DNA of 64,000 nucleotides from Chrysogorgia sp. JL179-B06 (taxonomy: Eukaryota > Cnidaria > Anthozoa > Scleralcyonacea > Chrysogorgiidae). The stretch's first letter is position 1. Each line of letters starts with the position of its first letter. Location of the stretch: NCBI GenBank assembly GCA_035772405.1, contig JAYKKM010000470.1, forward strand, positions 62,001 through 126,000, written 5' to 3'. The notes beneath the pieces were generated by a model that saw nothing but the letters and a program-made list of their open reading frames with translations, was not told the DNA's origin and ran no database searches. A program made the translations under genes and the position numbers. Of the stretch, positions 19,739 to 28,914 are shown in pieces.

Positions 19739-20650
19739 TAACTTACCCCATATTCCTTCATCATATCTCTACCAACTAATATTATGTCTCGGCTCGTCAT
19801 GTAACCAGAGACAATCTTCACACCGTAGAACTCTATCAAAGACGGGTACTTATATGGTGTGAGTAGTATTTTTGGTCGATGCACTCCAAAGATCGTTACG
19901 TAAGGAGACCCTATCTCTTCGTAATTAGCTGTGAAGTCTGAGTCTGTTGATCTTATGTTGTTCACCTTAACGTAGGAGTTACCCATCCGCCAATGTATTG
20001 ATATCATATGTCTCTTGGTGGTGTCGATGTTGTTTGGGATTGTACACGTGTACTCCTTTGCTGGAGAGCCACCACCATATGATAATTTATCACCTCCTTT
20101 GTACCCTATGTATTTGTCCCACGATCCATCATCGTTTGAGATAATAGCCTCCCAATCTGACGTAGAAAATCTAGTGGCTAACCTCACTACCATAAAAACG
20201 GATATGTCACAGTATTGCATACGTGGACAGTTAAAATGTACTCCAGCTTCAAATGGAATTGGAGTTAGTTCGGGGGATAGGAAGCTATGACCGTTGTTAA
20301 CACCAATAATACGTTTTATCTCTAATCGTTTTCACTTTATTTGTTCCACTGTGGTATTCCACCATACTCACAGCGTGCTTTGTGACGTTAAAGTCAAATA
20401 GAACGTTGTAGGACTGCGTTCTAAAGTATTGTGATAAGTATACGGACTCCAATACTTTTTTACTGACAGCATCCAAGTCGTCTTCTGGATCTGCTATGTT
20501 TTTGAGTGCCCTGAACGCCATATCTATATCTCCAGACATCCTCCCACCGCTAACGCTTAACTTAGGGTCACTGTCTAGATGTCTCTTAGCTCTTCTTAGT
20601 ATCTTGTCGCTCTCGTAGTCTCTGTCCTCAAATCCATAACTTAGACTCAT
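19738..20650 (-). pseudogene. Fibre-like protein with LamG/ConA-like tip, frameshifted
   Basis: The first part (20650-20297, 117 residues) contains GGRMSGDIDMAFRALKNIAD followed by DAVSKK, the pattern of repeats in phage tail fibres and some viral spike proteins. The frame shifts near 20290-20297. The second part (160 or more residues, ending at 19738) resembles a concanavalin-like lectin domain: strands such as WEAIISNDDGSW and HMISIHWRMGNSYVKVNN, and an ending IEFYGVKIVSGYMTSRDI then KEYGV typical of LamG-like domains. I infer a receptor- or glycan-binding spike. As written it is broken. Confidence 0.6.
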
Positions 20651-20654
20651 TATG

Positions 20655-21527
20655 TTATAACATATATTTGCTTACTAAGTAGCCAGACACAGCCGAAACC
20701 ACTAGAACTAGCCCCAACTCTGTCGTGTTGTCACCTGGTGTCACCTCTAGACTACGTTCTTGATGTGTCACCTTTGGTTGTTTGTCAAGTGTCTCCAGAT
20801 GCTCTTCCTGGTGTGTCACGTTTGGTGTCAGACGATTCGTCACCTTTGGTTTATCAAGTGTCTCCAGATGCTCTCCACCTTCTTGGTGTACTTTCTTGAC
20901 CTCTGTCGTTTCTGTGTAGTTTAACCCACTATTTACTCCAAACTTCATACTCTGTGTGGCAGTCTTCAATAGGTTGTTGTACCCAGCGATTTTGTTCTTT
21001 AGGATTACCACGTTACTTGGCATTAACCACGTAGATGGTGATAGCGCAAGATTTTGGACAACGTTAGTGTCTCTAATCGACTTGTTCATGTTGAGAATCC
21101 ACGTTGACACGTCATAGTTTATGACGCTATCCTCCACCAACTTTCGGAACTCTTGCTGAGTCTCTAGACTACCTGCAGAATCACCAACGACTGACACACG
21201 TGTTCTTGCTTGTGCACCAAGTGTAGAGTAAACAAAGGCCTCTATGGACTGATTTAGGTATTGTCTCCCAATGTTGGTGAGACCATTCGACACCAGAGGA
21301 ACGTATCGTTTGTAGTCGTTCTTAACGTCGTTAATCGTGAAGACTCTCTCCTCACCTGTTGTACCATCAGCAAGGACTTTACCCTGGTAGTAATGTTTTC
21401 TAGGAATCTTGTCTGTCTTACCATACAATTCTCCAGCATCAAACTCTCTACTTATCGATCTCATACTCTCACCACCTTCCATCCTTCTGAGAAGTCTTCT
21501 AACAGTAAAGTACAGATGAAACCTCAT
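20655..21527 (-). CDS. Conserved Polinton protein with repeat linker and C-terminal membrane anchor
   Basis: The frame is open from 21620, but the conserved-looking start is the internal ATG at 21527 (MRFHLYFTVRRL), giving 290 residues. A globular part includes HYYQGKVLADGTTGEERVF, GLTNIGRQYLNQSIEAF and DTNVVQNLALSPSTWLM. It is followed by a Thr/His/Glu-rich linker with the motif HLETLDK-PKVT twice, then one transmembrane segment (LGLVLVVSAVSGYLVSKY). It is probably a virion membrane or structural component. No named domain is recognised. Confidence 0.6.
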   Translation of the reverse strand: MRFHLYFTVRRLLRRMEGGESMRSISREFDAGELYGKTDKIPRKHYYQGKVLADGTTGEERVFTINDVKNDYKRYVPLVSNGLTNIGRQYLNQSIEAFVYSTLGAQARTRVSVVGDSAGSLETQQEFRKLVEDSVINYDVSTWILNMNKSIRDTNVVQNLALSPSTWLMPSNVVILKNKIAGYNNLLKTATQSMKFGVNSGLNYTETTEVKKVHQEGGEHLETLDKPKVTNRLTPNVTHQEEHLETLDKQPKVTHQERSLEVTPGDNTTELGLVLVVSAVSGYLVSKYML

Positions 21528-21623
21528 TACACTCGTGATAACAGGGTGAACTTCTTGCGAGGGTGACAAGTGTTGTAACGACACTCCACAACAGAAACTT
21601 GCACAATACGTTGCAAACACGAC

Positions 21624-22301
21624 TCAATAGTAGCTCTCATTATCGTCCCACTTTGACTTTGTCTTTGACGTGGTGATTTGTAATATTGGTAGCTTTGAGA
21701 GGAAGTAGTTCTTTTGATTAACGAAGACTCTAAAGTTATTCACTGGGTAGTTCAACACGTTTTCCGTTGGATAACCATCCCAAAGTCCCCAGTGGTTCTT
21801 ACGACCTTTTGATTGTGGTTGGATAGTTCCACCAGATAGCCATATTTCTGGAAACTTGTCGTCCTGACCTTTTGGAGACTTGTTGTTGTGTAACCAAACC
21901 CACATACTCTTGTCGTTTTTGAAGGTATCACTAGTTATGTTCGTGCTTATGATGTCGTTGTTTCTAAAATATATGTCAACGCCATTAACCTCACCATCTT
22001 GTGAGACAGTTGGATCGAACTCAAACTTGCTCAGAGTGATGTGAGGATACTTTTTCACTAGATTCAGCTTAGCCACGCGTACGGCGTTAGCTATCTCTTT
22101 TTGGTTAACTATCATTGGTTTGTTTATCGTTAGATACTTAGTGTACTCCGGGTTACTCTTAAACCTACTCGAGTCTATACTAACGTCACCAATATTAGTT
22201 TTCGTCACGAAGAATATATGTATATGCATATTGTCGTCAACATCAAGAAAAAACCTATTCTTGTCAGCATAAGGATACTTTCTTTTGAACGCGTCCATCA
22301 T
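21624..22301 (-). CDS. Conserved hypothetical Polinton protein
   Basis: 225 residues, mostly beta-type composition with a Trp/Gly-rich centre (SMWVWLHNNKSPKG, FPEIWLSGGTIQPQSKGRK, HWGLWDGYPTENVLNYP). No membrane segment and no protease triad seen. It starts 17 bases from the divergent gene at 22319, so the two share a promoter region. I do not assign a function; a structural role is plausible from its place beside the capsid cluster. Confidence 0.6.
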   Translation of the reverse strand: MMDAFKRKYPYADKNRFFLDVDDNMHIHIFFVTKTNIGDVSIDSSRFKSNPEYTKYLTINKPMIVNQKEIANAVRVAKLNLVKKYPHITLSKFEFDPTVSQDGEVNGVDIYFRNNDIISTNITSDTFKNDKSMWVWLHNNKSPKGQDDKFPEIWLSGGTIQPQSKGRKNHWGLWDGYPTENVLNYPVNNFRVFVNQKNYFLSKLPILQITTSKTKSKWDDNESYY

Positions 22302-22318
22302 AACATACCGTACGTTAT
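22302..22318. promoter_or_regulatory. Divergent promoter region
   Basis: Only 17 bases (AACATACCGTACGTTAT) separate the start codons of the minus- and plus-strand gene blocks. The sequence contains the palindrome CGTACG. All start-site control must lie here or inside the coding sequences. Confidence 0.5.
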
Positions 22319-22954
22319 ATGAGAGTGGTAGTATTGATTAGTGGTTCAACGAAAACTGTAGACCTACAAGAGTCAATTTTAGTAACAAACTCAGACCCTT
22401 ACGTATTGGTGAAGAAGGCAACCATCTTTTGGGACTACGTTAACGTAACCACAGCTAACAACAAGATAACTTATAACAGTAATAACCACGGGTACCACAC
22501 CTTTAAAGTGATCGCCGACGACTTGAAAGAGTTAGGAGACGTCAAGCTAGTGGCTAACAGACATGACTCGACGTGTACGATAACAACTGATCAACAAATA
22601 GAACTGTTTAAGTTTGGACAACTTTTAGGATTTGACGAAAACACTACAATAGCCACCACAAAAACCAGCCCCAACGTTGTTAACGTTAACAGAGGACTGA
22701 AATACATACAAGTAACATCTAGTATTGTGGACAGATCTAAGAACATAGTTAACGGCAACAGAAGCGATTGTATCGCAGTGCTGCCAATAACTAGCACACA
22801 AACATTAAAGGGCTCTGTACAACATTTCTTCGCTGTTGGGTCGAAAATCCTGATAAACAAAGGAGTTATCAACCAACTAGAGTTCAAGATAACAGATCAG
22901 GACGATAACAGTGTTAACGTTGGTGAGGTGCTGTTAGATTTACACATCATGTAG
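22319..22954 (+). CDS. Probable minor capsid (penton) protein
   Basis: 211 residues, beta-rich throughout, with no transmembrane segment. The end (INKGVINQLEFKITDQDD then GEVLLDLHIM) fits the single jelly-roll type proteins that accompany the major capsid protein in Polintons. Assignment is by position, size and strand pattern, not by a diagnostic motif. It is followed within a few bases by the integrase start. Confidence 0.5.
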   Translation: MRVVVLISGSTKTVDLQESILVTNSDPYVLVKKATIFWDYVNVTTANNKITYNSNNHGYHTFKVIADDLKELGDVKLVANRHDSTCTITTDQQIELFKFGQLLGFDENTTIATTKTSPNVVNVNRGLKYIQVTSSIVDRSKNIVNGNRSDCIAVLPITSTQTLKGSVQHFFAVGSKILINKGVINQLEFKITDQDDNSVNVGEVLLDLHIM

Positions 22955-22959
22955 TGTAT

Positions 22960-24046
22960 ATGAACATAGAGCAAGAACTAAGAGATATTTACTACAACCC
23001 ATCAACTGGTTACCAATCTGCTGAGAGGCTGTACCAAAGAGCGTTGGAAGACGGCCTAAACGTTAGTAGGGTAAAGATAAAGGACTGGTTAAAATCTCAA
23101 GACACGTACACCAGGTACAAACCAGTTGTTAAGAAACACAAGTTTAGACAAACGTTTTGTTGACTATCTGGGTGAGCAGATACAGATGGACTTGGTTGAT
23201 ATGGGTAAGTACAAGCACAAGAACAATGGGTACTACTGGATACTAACAGCCACTGAGATCCTTAGTAGGTATGCGTTTACCATACCTGTCTACAGAACAG
23301 ACACAGAAAACATGGCTAAGGCTGTCGCAAAGTTACTGGAGAAGGCTAAGATTAGGTTTGGCGAGTATCCAAAGCTGGTTCAGTTTGATGATGGTAAGGA
23401 ATTCTACAACGTTGGTGTGAAGGATCTATTGGATAAACACGACGTGAAATACTTTAGCACGAACTCTGATAAAAAGGCAGCAGTCGTGGAACGGTTTAAC
23501 AGAACACTCAAGACGTCTATGTGGAAGTACTTCTACAGTAAAGGAACATACAAGTGGATTGACATTTTAGACCAACTCGTTGAAAATTACAATAATACCA
23601 AACATAGTACTATTCTAATGAAACCTAAAGACGTTAACAAGAAAAACGAAAACAAAGTATGGACGACATTGTTTGGACACCATTTCGGTGACTACCCACT
23701 ACCAAAGTTTAAAGTAGGTGAGACTGTCAGGATATCAAAGTACAAGAGCATATTTGCAAAAGGGTACGAGGCTAACTTCACTGAGGAGCTATTCAAAGTG
23801 ACAAAGGTCATACGTGGTGACCCTACTGTGTACGAGATAGAGGACCATGAAGGGGAACCTATCGTTGGTAAGTTCTACGAGGAAGAGCTATCAGCTGTTG
23901 ATAAAAAAGACGATGTATACAAAGTTGAGAAGATACTAAAGAGAAAGAAGGTGGGAGGTAAGAAGATGGCTTTAGTTAAGTGGCTTGGCTACGACAGTGA
24001 ACATAATTCATGGATACCAGAAAGCGATATTCAAAATATTGAGTAG
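22960..24046 (+). pseudogene. Polinton integrase (RVE family) with chromodomain, frameshifted
   Basis: The ATG at 22960 opens a 66-residue N-terminal helical segment (LRDIYYNPSTGYQSAERLYQ) that stops at 23163. A frame one base on carries the rest (numbering from 23126): QMDLVDM (D22), FDDGKEF (D88/D89) and VERFNRT (E122), the DDE triad of retroviral-type integrases, then an SH3-like region and a chromodomain (YKVEKILKRKKVGGKKMALV, WLGYDSEHNSWIPESDI). The product would insert the element and make the 6-bp target duplication. A single-base indel near 23150 breaks this copy. Confidence 0.93.
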
Positions 24047-24052
24047 TATATA

Positions 24053-25471
24053 ATGGCTGAAGGAGGATTTGATGAAATCGAAATGCAAGACCGTGGAAAG
24101 TTTAAGGAGTATACAGACGAGGAGTTAAAAGAAGAGCTTAAGACACTTAACAATACTACACCTGTAGAAGATGAAACAGACCAAGAATATAGTGATAGAC
24201 TCGCCACAATCACCAGGGTGGAAGCAGAGATAGAGACTAGAGTCATAAAACGCAGAGTACGAGACAGACTCAGACATGTGGAGACATCATTCATAAGTAA
24301 AAAAGACGGGAAAACAGTGTTAATCACTAGTAAGGGCAGCGGTGTCACCACTGAGGCCCCAGCAGCACCGTTTGCTGAACCAGAGTCATATGATGACGTC
24401 CACGACACGAGCTTCGATTTAGCTTTTGAAGAGGCGAACGAAATCGAAAGAAGGTTGGGTAAACTAAACGTACTCAACAAAGAGTTGGTAAAAAATGGTA
24501 TAGAAAGAACCAACCTAATAGATGAAAAAATACATAGATTGTACGATAAGAGACTCAGTAATGATGATGTGTCAAGGAGTATAGTCAATAGGTCATATGT
24601 GACAAAATCGGGGTCTATCCTTTTCAAACCGGTAAATAAAAATGGTAAATATTTGAAACCTAAACTAATACTAAAACCTGGAAAAACTGGTTTGATCTTC
24701 AGTACAGACAATAATAGTAAGAGTGCGATTGAACAGTTTAAGCAGTTGGTCGAACAAATCCCTGATACCACAACAACAACAATAACTGACGCTAGAACAG
24801 AAAACGAAAACACCACAGTTTCAAGCAACTTCCCAGTAATTGGGACAGAAGAGGACCACGACAACGTATTTGGGCTAACAGAAGAAGAGAATCGTGATCT
24901 ACGAGGCGTCCTAAACTCAAGTGATACAATCGATCCAGACACTAGACCACAATTTCTAAGAATACAAGCCGATCACTTTCAGGACACTATTAACAAGACT
25001 AGAGACCTCCTTAACAGAGAGGAAGTCGATTCCACAAAGGAGTTCGAGTTGAACGAACGATTGACAGGTCTCGAGACAGCTAAGGACAGAACCTTAGAGC
25101 AATTGGAACGTGAGACTGTTAGAGAACAACAAGAAGAGGACATCACTCGGTTACAAAAAATAAAGGAGTGGTTTAAGGAAAATTGGTTGGGTGCCTCAGC
25201 TTTAGGAATAACCATAGCCTCTTTTATCACCACAATTATAATATCTGCTAGAAGTGTTGTCTTCAAAGGTGGTCAAGCACTTGGAAAATTAGGAAAAGCT
25301 ATAGCTAATCTAGCCACAAAGGCTGGCCCTCTACTGTCTGGACTACTAAATATGGTGGCGACTGTGCTAAAGTGGGGAGCTGCAGGCATATCTTGGTTAG
25401 CATCTAATTTATGGATCCTAGCGATAGCACTAGCTTGGTTCGTCTACGATCAGTACAAACAGAGGAAATAA
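24053..25471 (+). CDS. Large Polinton membrane/coiled-coil protein
   Basis: 472 residues. The acidic, coiled-coil N-terminal two thirds (TDEELKEELKTLNN, RRLGKLNVLNKELVKNG, RLTGLETAKDRTLEQLERE) lead to a hydrophobic C-terminus with two likely membrane segments (WLGASALGITIASFITTIII and LASNLWILAIALAWFVYDQY) and a Gly/Ala/Lys amphipathic stretch between. It sits between integrase and capsid genes. Probably a virion membrane or core protein; no fusion-protein motif is evident. Confidence 0.65.
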   Translation: MAEGGFDEIEMQDRGKFKEYTDEELKEELKTLNNTTPVEDETDQEYSDRLATITRVEAEIETRVIKRRVRDRLRHVETSFISKKDGKTVLITSKGSGVTTEAPAAPFAEPESYDDVHDTSFDLAFEEANEIERRLGKLNVLNKELVKNGIERTNLIDEKIHRLYDKRLSNDDVSRSIVNRSYVTKSGSILFKPVNKNGKYLKPKLILKPGKTGLIFSTDNNSKSAIEQFKQLVEQIPDTTTTTITDARTENENTTVSSNFPVIGTEEDHDNVFGLTEEENRDLRGVLNSSDTIDPDTRPQFLRIQADHFQDTINKTRDLLNREEVDSTKEFELNERLTGLETAKDRTLEQLERETVREQQEEDITRLQKIKEWFKENWLGASALGITIASFITTIIISARSVVFKGGQALGKLGKAIANLATKAGPLLSGLLNMVATVLKWGAAGISWLASNLWILAIALAWFVYDQYKQRK

Positions 25472-25493
25472 AACATGTGTTATAATATATAGT

Positions 25494-26732
25494 ATGAATA
25501 CTAGCGAAAAAGAGTTGCTTCCTGGATATAGACGTCGCGAAATTTCTACTATCAAAGGCACAAGAACCCGTCACGTTGTAACGCTAAACCCCAACAAAGC
25601 CAATCCAGGGGAGGAGTTGTACATCGATATCCCGAAAACGAAAGGTAACACTTGTTTAGTACCCTCCAGTCTCCATCTTCTATTCGACTTCAAAAGTTCG
25701 AACGTGAAATCATGGTTTCTTAACAACCTTTCGAGACTACTACTTGAGAGACTGGCGATAAAATTAGCTGGTGAGTCCGTGTACGACAATAGTGGTGAAA
25801 GCGTCATCAGCACGTACAAAGACCTCTGGAAATCTAACAGTGAGCGAGACCAGATGGTTGAATATGGCATAGCAAACGAGAACCTTCGAAAGTTAATCTC
25901 AAAGGACGACAGTGGCGCTGCCAGTGGAGACGTGCAAAAAGTTAGTGATGGTCTGATGTTCTCTATCCACAACACCAAACAAAAAGTTCAAATCGACAAG
26001 ATTTTAGAAGATCACGGTCTATATGCACCATACAACATGAACAACAATTTCAGGTATATAATCACACTCCCTAAAGCGTCTGATATTATGGTGGCTCAAT
26101 CTGGATCAGCTGTGGCTGGCTATACGTTAGAGAACCTTGAGTTGGAGTACGAAACTATTGAGAGTCAAGAGATTGCTAATGAAGTATCATCTCTATATGC
26201 ATCAGGTAGATCTCTATCATATGAGCACATCACACTAATGAAGACTGTGGAGTGGGATAAAGGAATCACACTAGTGAATGAAAATATTAACCTACCAAGA
26301 AAATCAACGAAAGCTATCGTTCTACTCTTCACAAATAAGATAAGAACTGACAGCGAGGAGTTCGTCTACCCAAACATAGAGTCAGTCAAACTCACTATCG
26401 AAGGTGTGCCAAATATGGTATACAGTCAAGGAATACCAAAATCAAGACTCTGGGGAGAAGCGAAAAGACTATTCGGACAAAAACTAGACTGTGACCAGCA
26501 TATGACTGTCCAAAAGTTTTACAAAGACGGTTTCGCTTTGGTTGTTGACCTTAGATCTATCGAAGATAATGTGAAAGTTGCCACTGGAAAAAGGATCGTG
26601 AACACTCAGTCAGGAATATTGATGGAAATCAATAAAGAAGTCACAACAGTGAACGTTATGTGTAGAATATTCGTACTCTCCGACGGACTCGTAAACCTTA
26701 TCAACAACGACCTAGAATCAATCCAGTACTAA
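25494..26732 (+). CDS. Probable Polinton major capsid protein (double jelly-roll)
   Basis: 412 residues, beta-rich, no membrane segment, located directly upstream of the packaging ATPase as in other Polintons. Patterns such as FLNNLSRLLLERLAIKLAGE, YTLENLELEYETIESQEIAN and GRSLSYEHITLMKTVEW are consistent with the two-barrel major capsid proteins of this group. The reading frame is intact. TATAATATAT lies three bases before the ATG. An unusual capsid-associated protein is the alternative. Confidence 0.7.
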   Translation: MNTSEKELLPGYRRREISTIKGTRTRHVVTLNPNKANPGEELYIDIPKTKGNTCLVPSSLHLLFDFKSSNVKSWFLNNLSRLLLERLAIKLAGESVYDNSGESVISTYKDLWKSNSERDQMVEYGIANENLRKLISKDDSGAASGDVQKVSDGLMFSIHNTKQKVQIDKILEDHGLYAPYNMNNNFRYIITLPKASDIMVAQSGSAVAGYTLENLELEYETIESQEIANEVSSLYASGRSLSYEHITLMKTVEWDKGITLVNENINLPRKSTKAIVLLFTNKIRTDSEEFVYPNIESVKLTIEGVPNMVYSQGIPKSRLWGEAKRLFGQKLDCDQHMTVQKFYKDGFALVVDLRSIEDNVKVATGKRIVNTQSGILMEINKEVTTVNVMCRIFVLSDGLVNLINNDLESIQY

Positions 26733-26749
26733 TACGTGTAGTATAGTAT

Positions 26750-27403
26750 ATGAAAACGCCTTTTAACATGCTAATTGTTGGTATGACAGCCTGTGGTAAA
26801 ACACACTACCTATTGGATATGATAGAGAAAGAATACATGAATCACTTCGAGTATATCATTCTTATATGTCCAACATTTGAATGGAACAAAACGTACACAG
26901 AGTGGAAATACTTGAGAGACCCAGACTTTATAGCTATTCAGTGTGAGCAAGATAAGGTCAACGTATTTCTTAAATATGTGACTGATATTTATAAAGGCAC
27001 CAATTCACTAATAATATTAGACGATTGTGCTAGTGGGCAGGACGTTAAAAACAGAACAAGCGAGCTAGTTAAACTAGCCTTTAGCGCTAGACACTACAAC
27101 CTATCCACAATAGTCGTAACACAACAACTAACCTCAATTAGTAAACCATATCGTGAGAACATCTCAAAGTTAGTAACATTCTACAACCCTAACAGAAACG
27201 ATATGAAAACTATTGCAGACGATTATCTTAACGGAGTCGACAAAGCGGAAATTGAGAAAATAATAAAACAGTTGAAAGACAACGAATACGCAAGATTGGA
27301 GACACTTCTAAGGCATCCATACTCATACGAAACAGTTATTCCGCAAAAACAAAACATATCGTATAATATAGGACATGCCAAAACGCAAGACAAAAAATCT
27401 TGA
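26750..27403 (+). CDS. A32/FtsK-HerA-type DNA packaging ATPase
   Basis: 217 residues. Walker A VGMTACGKTHY (residues 10-20), Walker B SLIILDDCASG (DD at 91-92) and a sensor-like IVVTQQLTS after it. This short ATPase pumps genomes into capsids in Polintons, virophages and large DNA viruses. The frame is intact, and its end overlaps the start of the next gene by 29 bases. Confidence 0.92.
   Translation: MKTPFNMLIVGMTACGKTHYLLDMIEKEYMNHFEYIILICPTFEWNKTYTEWKYLRDPDFIAIQCEQDKVNVFLKYVTDIYKGTNSLIILDDCASGQDVKNRTSELVKLAFSARHYNLSTIVVTQQLTSISKPYRENISKLVTFYNPNRNDMKTIADDYLNGVDKAEIEKIIKQLKDNEYARLETLLRHPYSYETVIPQKQNISYNIGHAKTQDKKS
27361..27370 (+). promoter_or_regulatory. GTATAATATA start-proximal motif
   Basis: Exact copy of the decamer at 18133-18142, four bases before the ATG at 27375 and inside the end of the ATPase gene. 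Its conservation despite overlapping coding sequence supports a functional role. Confidence 0.5.
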
Positions 27404-27926
27404 GACAATTGACGAACTCATTGAAGACATACAAGAAGCAGAACAGGAAGTGATCGACGAGCCACAAATCGACACACCACGAGTTGACGACACTCCGCAA
27501 ACTGATGTAGATAAGAAACGAAACGAACTAAGAAGACTCTCAGAGGACGGTGAGATAGACCAATCCATCGCTTATCTCAAAAAGGCCTCAGCTAAAGTTA
27601 TCAATAAGATCTACGAAGAATGGGAGGTAAAAAGAATTGAGAAAGCGAACGTGTTCCTCTGTGATTTTTTAATAAGCAAGTTCGCCCACGCGTTAGGAGG
27701 ATTCGACGCTATTGAGTCACCTGAGAAGCTCGAAAACGAGTTGAACACTGACCAGCTACTAAAAAGAGATGTAGAGAAGTTTATATCATACGTATCCCCA
27801 TACCTCCCTTGTTTAGGGTTGTTATCAGGTGGACTAACAACTAGTAAACACATACTTAGCCATATGGCTAGAGGGGAAATCCCCGAGGGGGAACCCCCGA
27901 ACGAAGAAGGAGACAGCGCTATCTAA
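27375..27926 (+). CDS. Conserved Polinton C-terminal-cluster protein
   Basis: 183 residues: an acidic N-terminus (IDELIEDIQEAEQEVIDEP), a helical middle, then a conserved-looking block (FLCDFLISKFAHALGGFDAI, LPCLGLLSGGLTTSKHIL). No catalytic motif and no clear membrane span, although residues 150-165 are hydrophobic. It is co-transcribed with the ATPase. A similar protein is common next to the ATPase in invertebrate Polintons; function unknown. Confidence 0.65.
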   Translation: MPKRKTKNLETIDELIEDIQEAEQEVIDEPQIDTPRVDDTPQTDVDKKRNELRRLSEDGEIDQSIAYLKKASAKVINKIYEEWEVKRIEKANVFLCDFLISKFAHALGGFDAIESPEKLENELNTDQLLKRDVEKFISYVSPYLPCLGLLSGGLTTSKHILSHMARGEIPEGEPPNEEGDSAI

Positions 27927-28553
27927 TTACAATACGAGCGGAAGCGAGTCGAAGGTGAGACATCGAATATCCGACACAACACGGACGCGATAGCGTACAA
28001 GCGTTCACATTCGTAGAATACCCTAAAGACACCAAACGATCTCGGCCGAGAAAATCGAACGAAGAGTTTACACAAACCATCAGCATTTCGTATCAGACAT
28101 ACAAGCTCCATCACTAATTTATTTCGTCTGCGAATCGCTAATGAATAACTAGTGTATTCATTAATGTCACGCGACGGTGACTCTCGCTAGTAAATCGTCG
28201 TACGCACAAAACGGGATTTCCCCAAGGACTTCCCCTAGCAAGTCGTCGCACGGCGAGTGTGCTATCCAACTGAGTATCCAAATGGATGCGAAATGGCGCT
28301 CTTTTGATTGGTCAACCCACACAGTGTCCACGACAAATGTTTTATCCAAACAAGTATCCAAATGGATAGCAAAATGGCGCTCTCTTGATTGGTTAACAAC
28401 ATTGACTAATTTGCATAACAGACAGGTCTACAAAATCGTACACACGGCTGAACCATGGCAGTCACAAAAACCTAACACACGGTTTCCACAAATTTAACCA
28501 CACACAAAGAACATGGGGTACCAACACACTTTTTCAAATCGTGTAGATTCCTA
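27927..28553. other. Non-coding Polinton right-end region
   Basis: No convincing gene. It holds two diverged direct repeats (28260-28316 and 28340-28397) sharing AGTATCCAAATGGAT and AAATGGCGCTCT, and two related TCGTCG-rich segments at 28185 and 28230. This may be a replication or packaging region. Confidence 0.5.
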
Positions 28554-28871
28554 ATGGGTCTGACTTTCGGAAAACCGTCCTTGTATCGCCGTGTTCTACA
28601 CTACTCTCCAGGGCTCCAGCGCTCACACACAGTAATGATCGCTGGATCCCTGGAGAGTAGTGTAGAACGTGAGGAGTCAGTGGAAGAAAAGACAACGAGA
28701 CTCAACAAAGAGTTGTTGTTTATCTATCAGATTAGAGAGCTTAAACGACAACTTTTCGCTAAGAGTAGTGTAGAACGTGAGGAACTAGACGAGAGGTTCA
28801 AACATACTGTACTTGGGAAAAGGATGACCAGTCACAACAGAGAGTTGCAAATGTCTAGCACTGAAGGCTAG
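28554..28871 (+). CDS. Small helical ORF near the right terminal repeat
   Basis: 105 residues, strongly charged and helical after residue 30, with the phrase SSVEREE twice (a 21-base direct repeat in the DNA). A 29-bp inverted repeat lies inside its first part. I recognise no family. It could be real or a by-product of repeats. Confidence 0.35.
   Translation: MGLTFGKPSLYRRVLHYSPGLQRSHTVMIAGSLESSVEREESVEEKTTRLNKELLFIYQIRELKRQLFAKSSVEREELDERFKHTVLGKRMTSHNRELQMSSTEG
28593..28668. repeat. 29-bp inverted repeat with 18-base loop
   Basis: GTTCTACACTACTCTCCAGG...GCG (28593-28621) pairs with 28640-28668 with a single mismatch. The outer part recurs near 28764-28784 as a direct repeat. It lies about 250 bases inside the right terminal repeat. 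Confidence 0.7.
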
Positions 28872-28914
28872 TTTAACTAATTCACTCGTTCTATTTTTAA
28901 TGTAGTATGTTATA

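Noticed and set aside
23126..24046. Retroviral or Gypsy integrase as a separate element
   Set aside because: No RT, protease or LTR is nearby. The gene sits inside the Polinton and is followed by a chromodomain as in Polinton integrases.
24053..25471. Class III (gB-like) fusion protein
   Set aside because: No signal peptide, no cysteine pattern and an acidic coiled-coil N-terminus.
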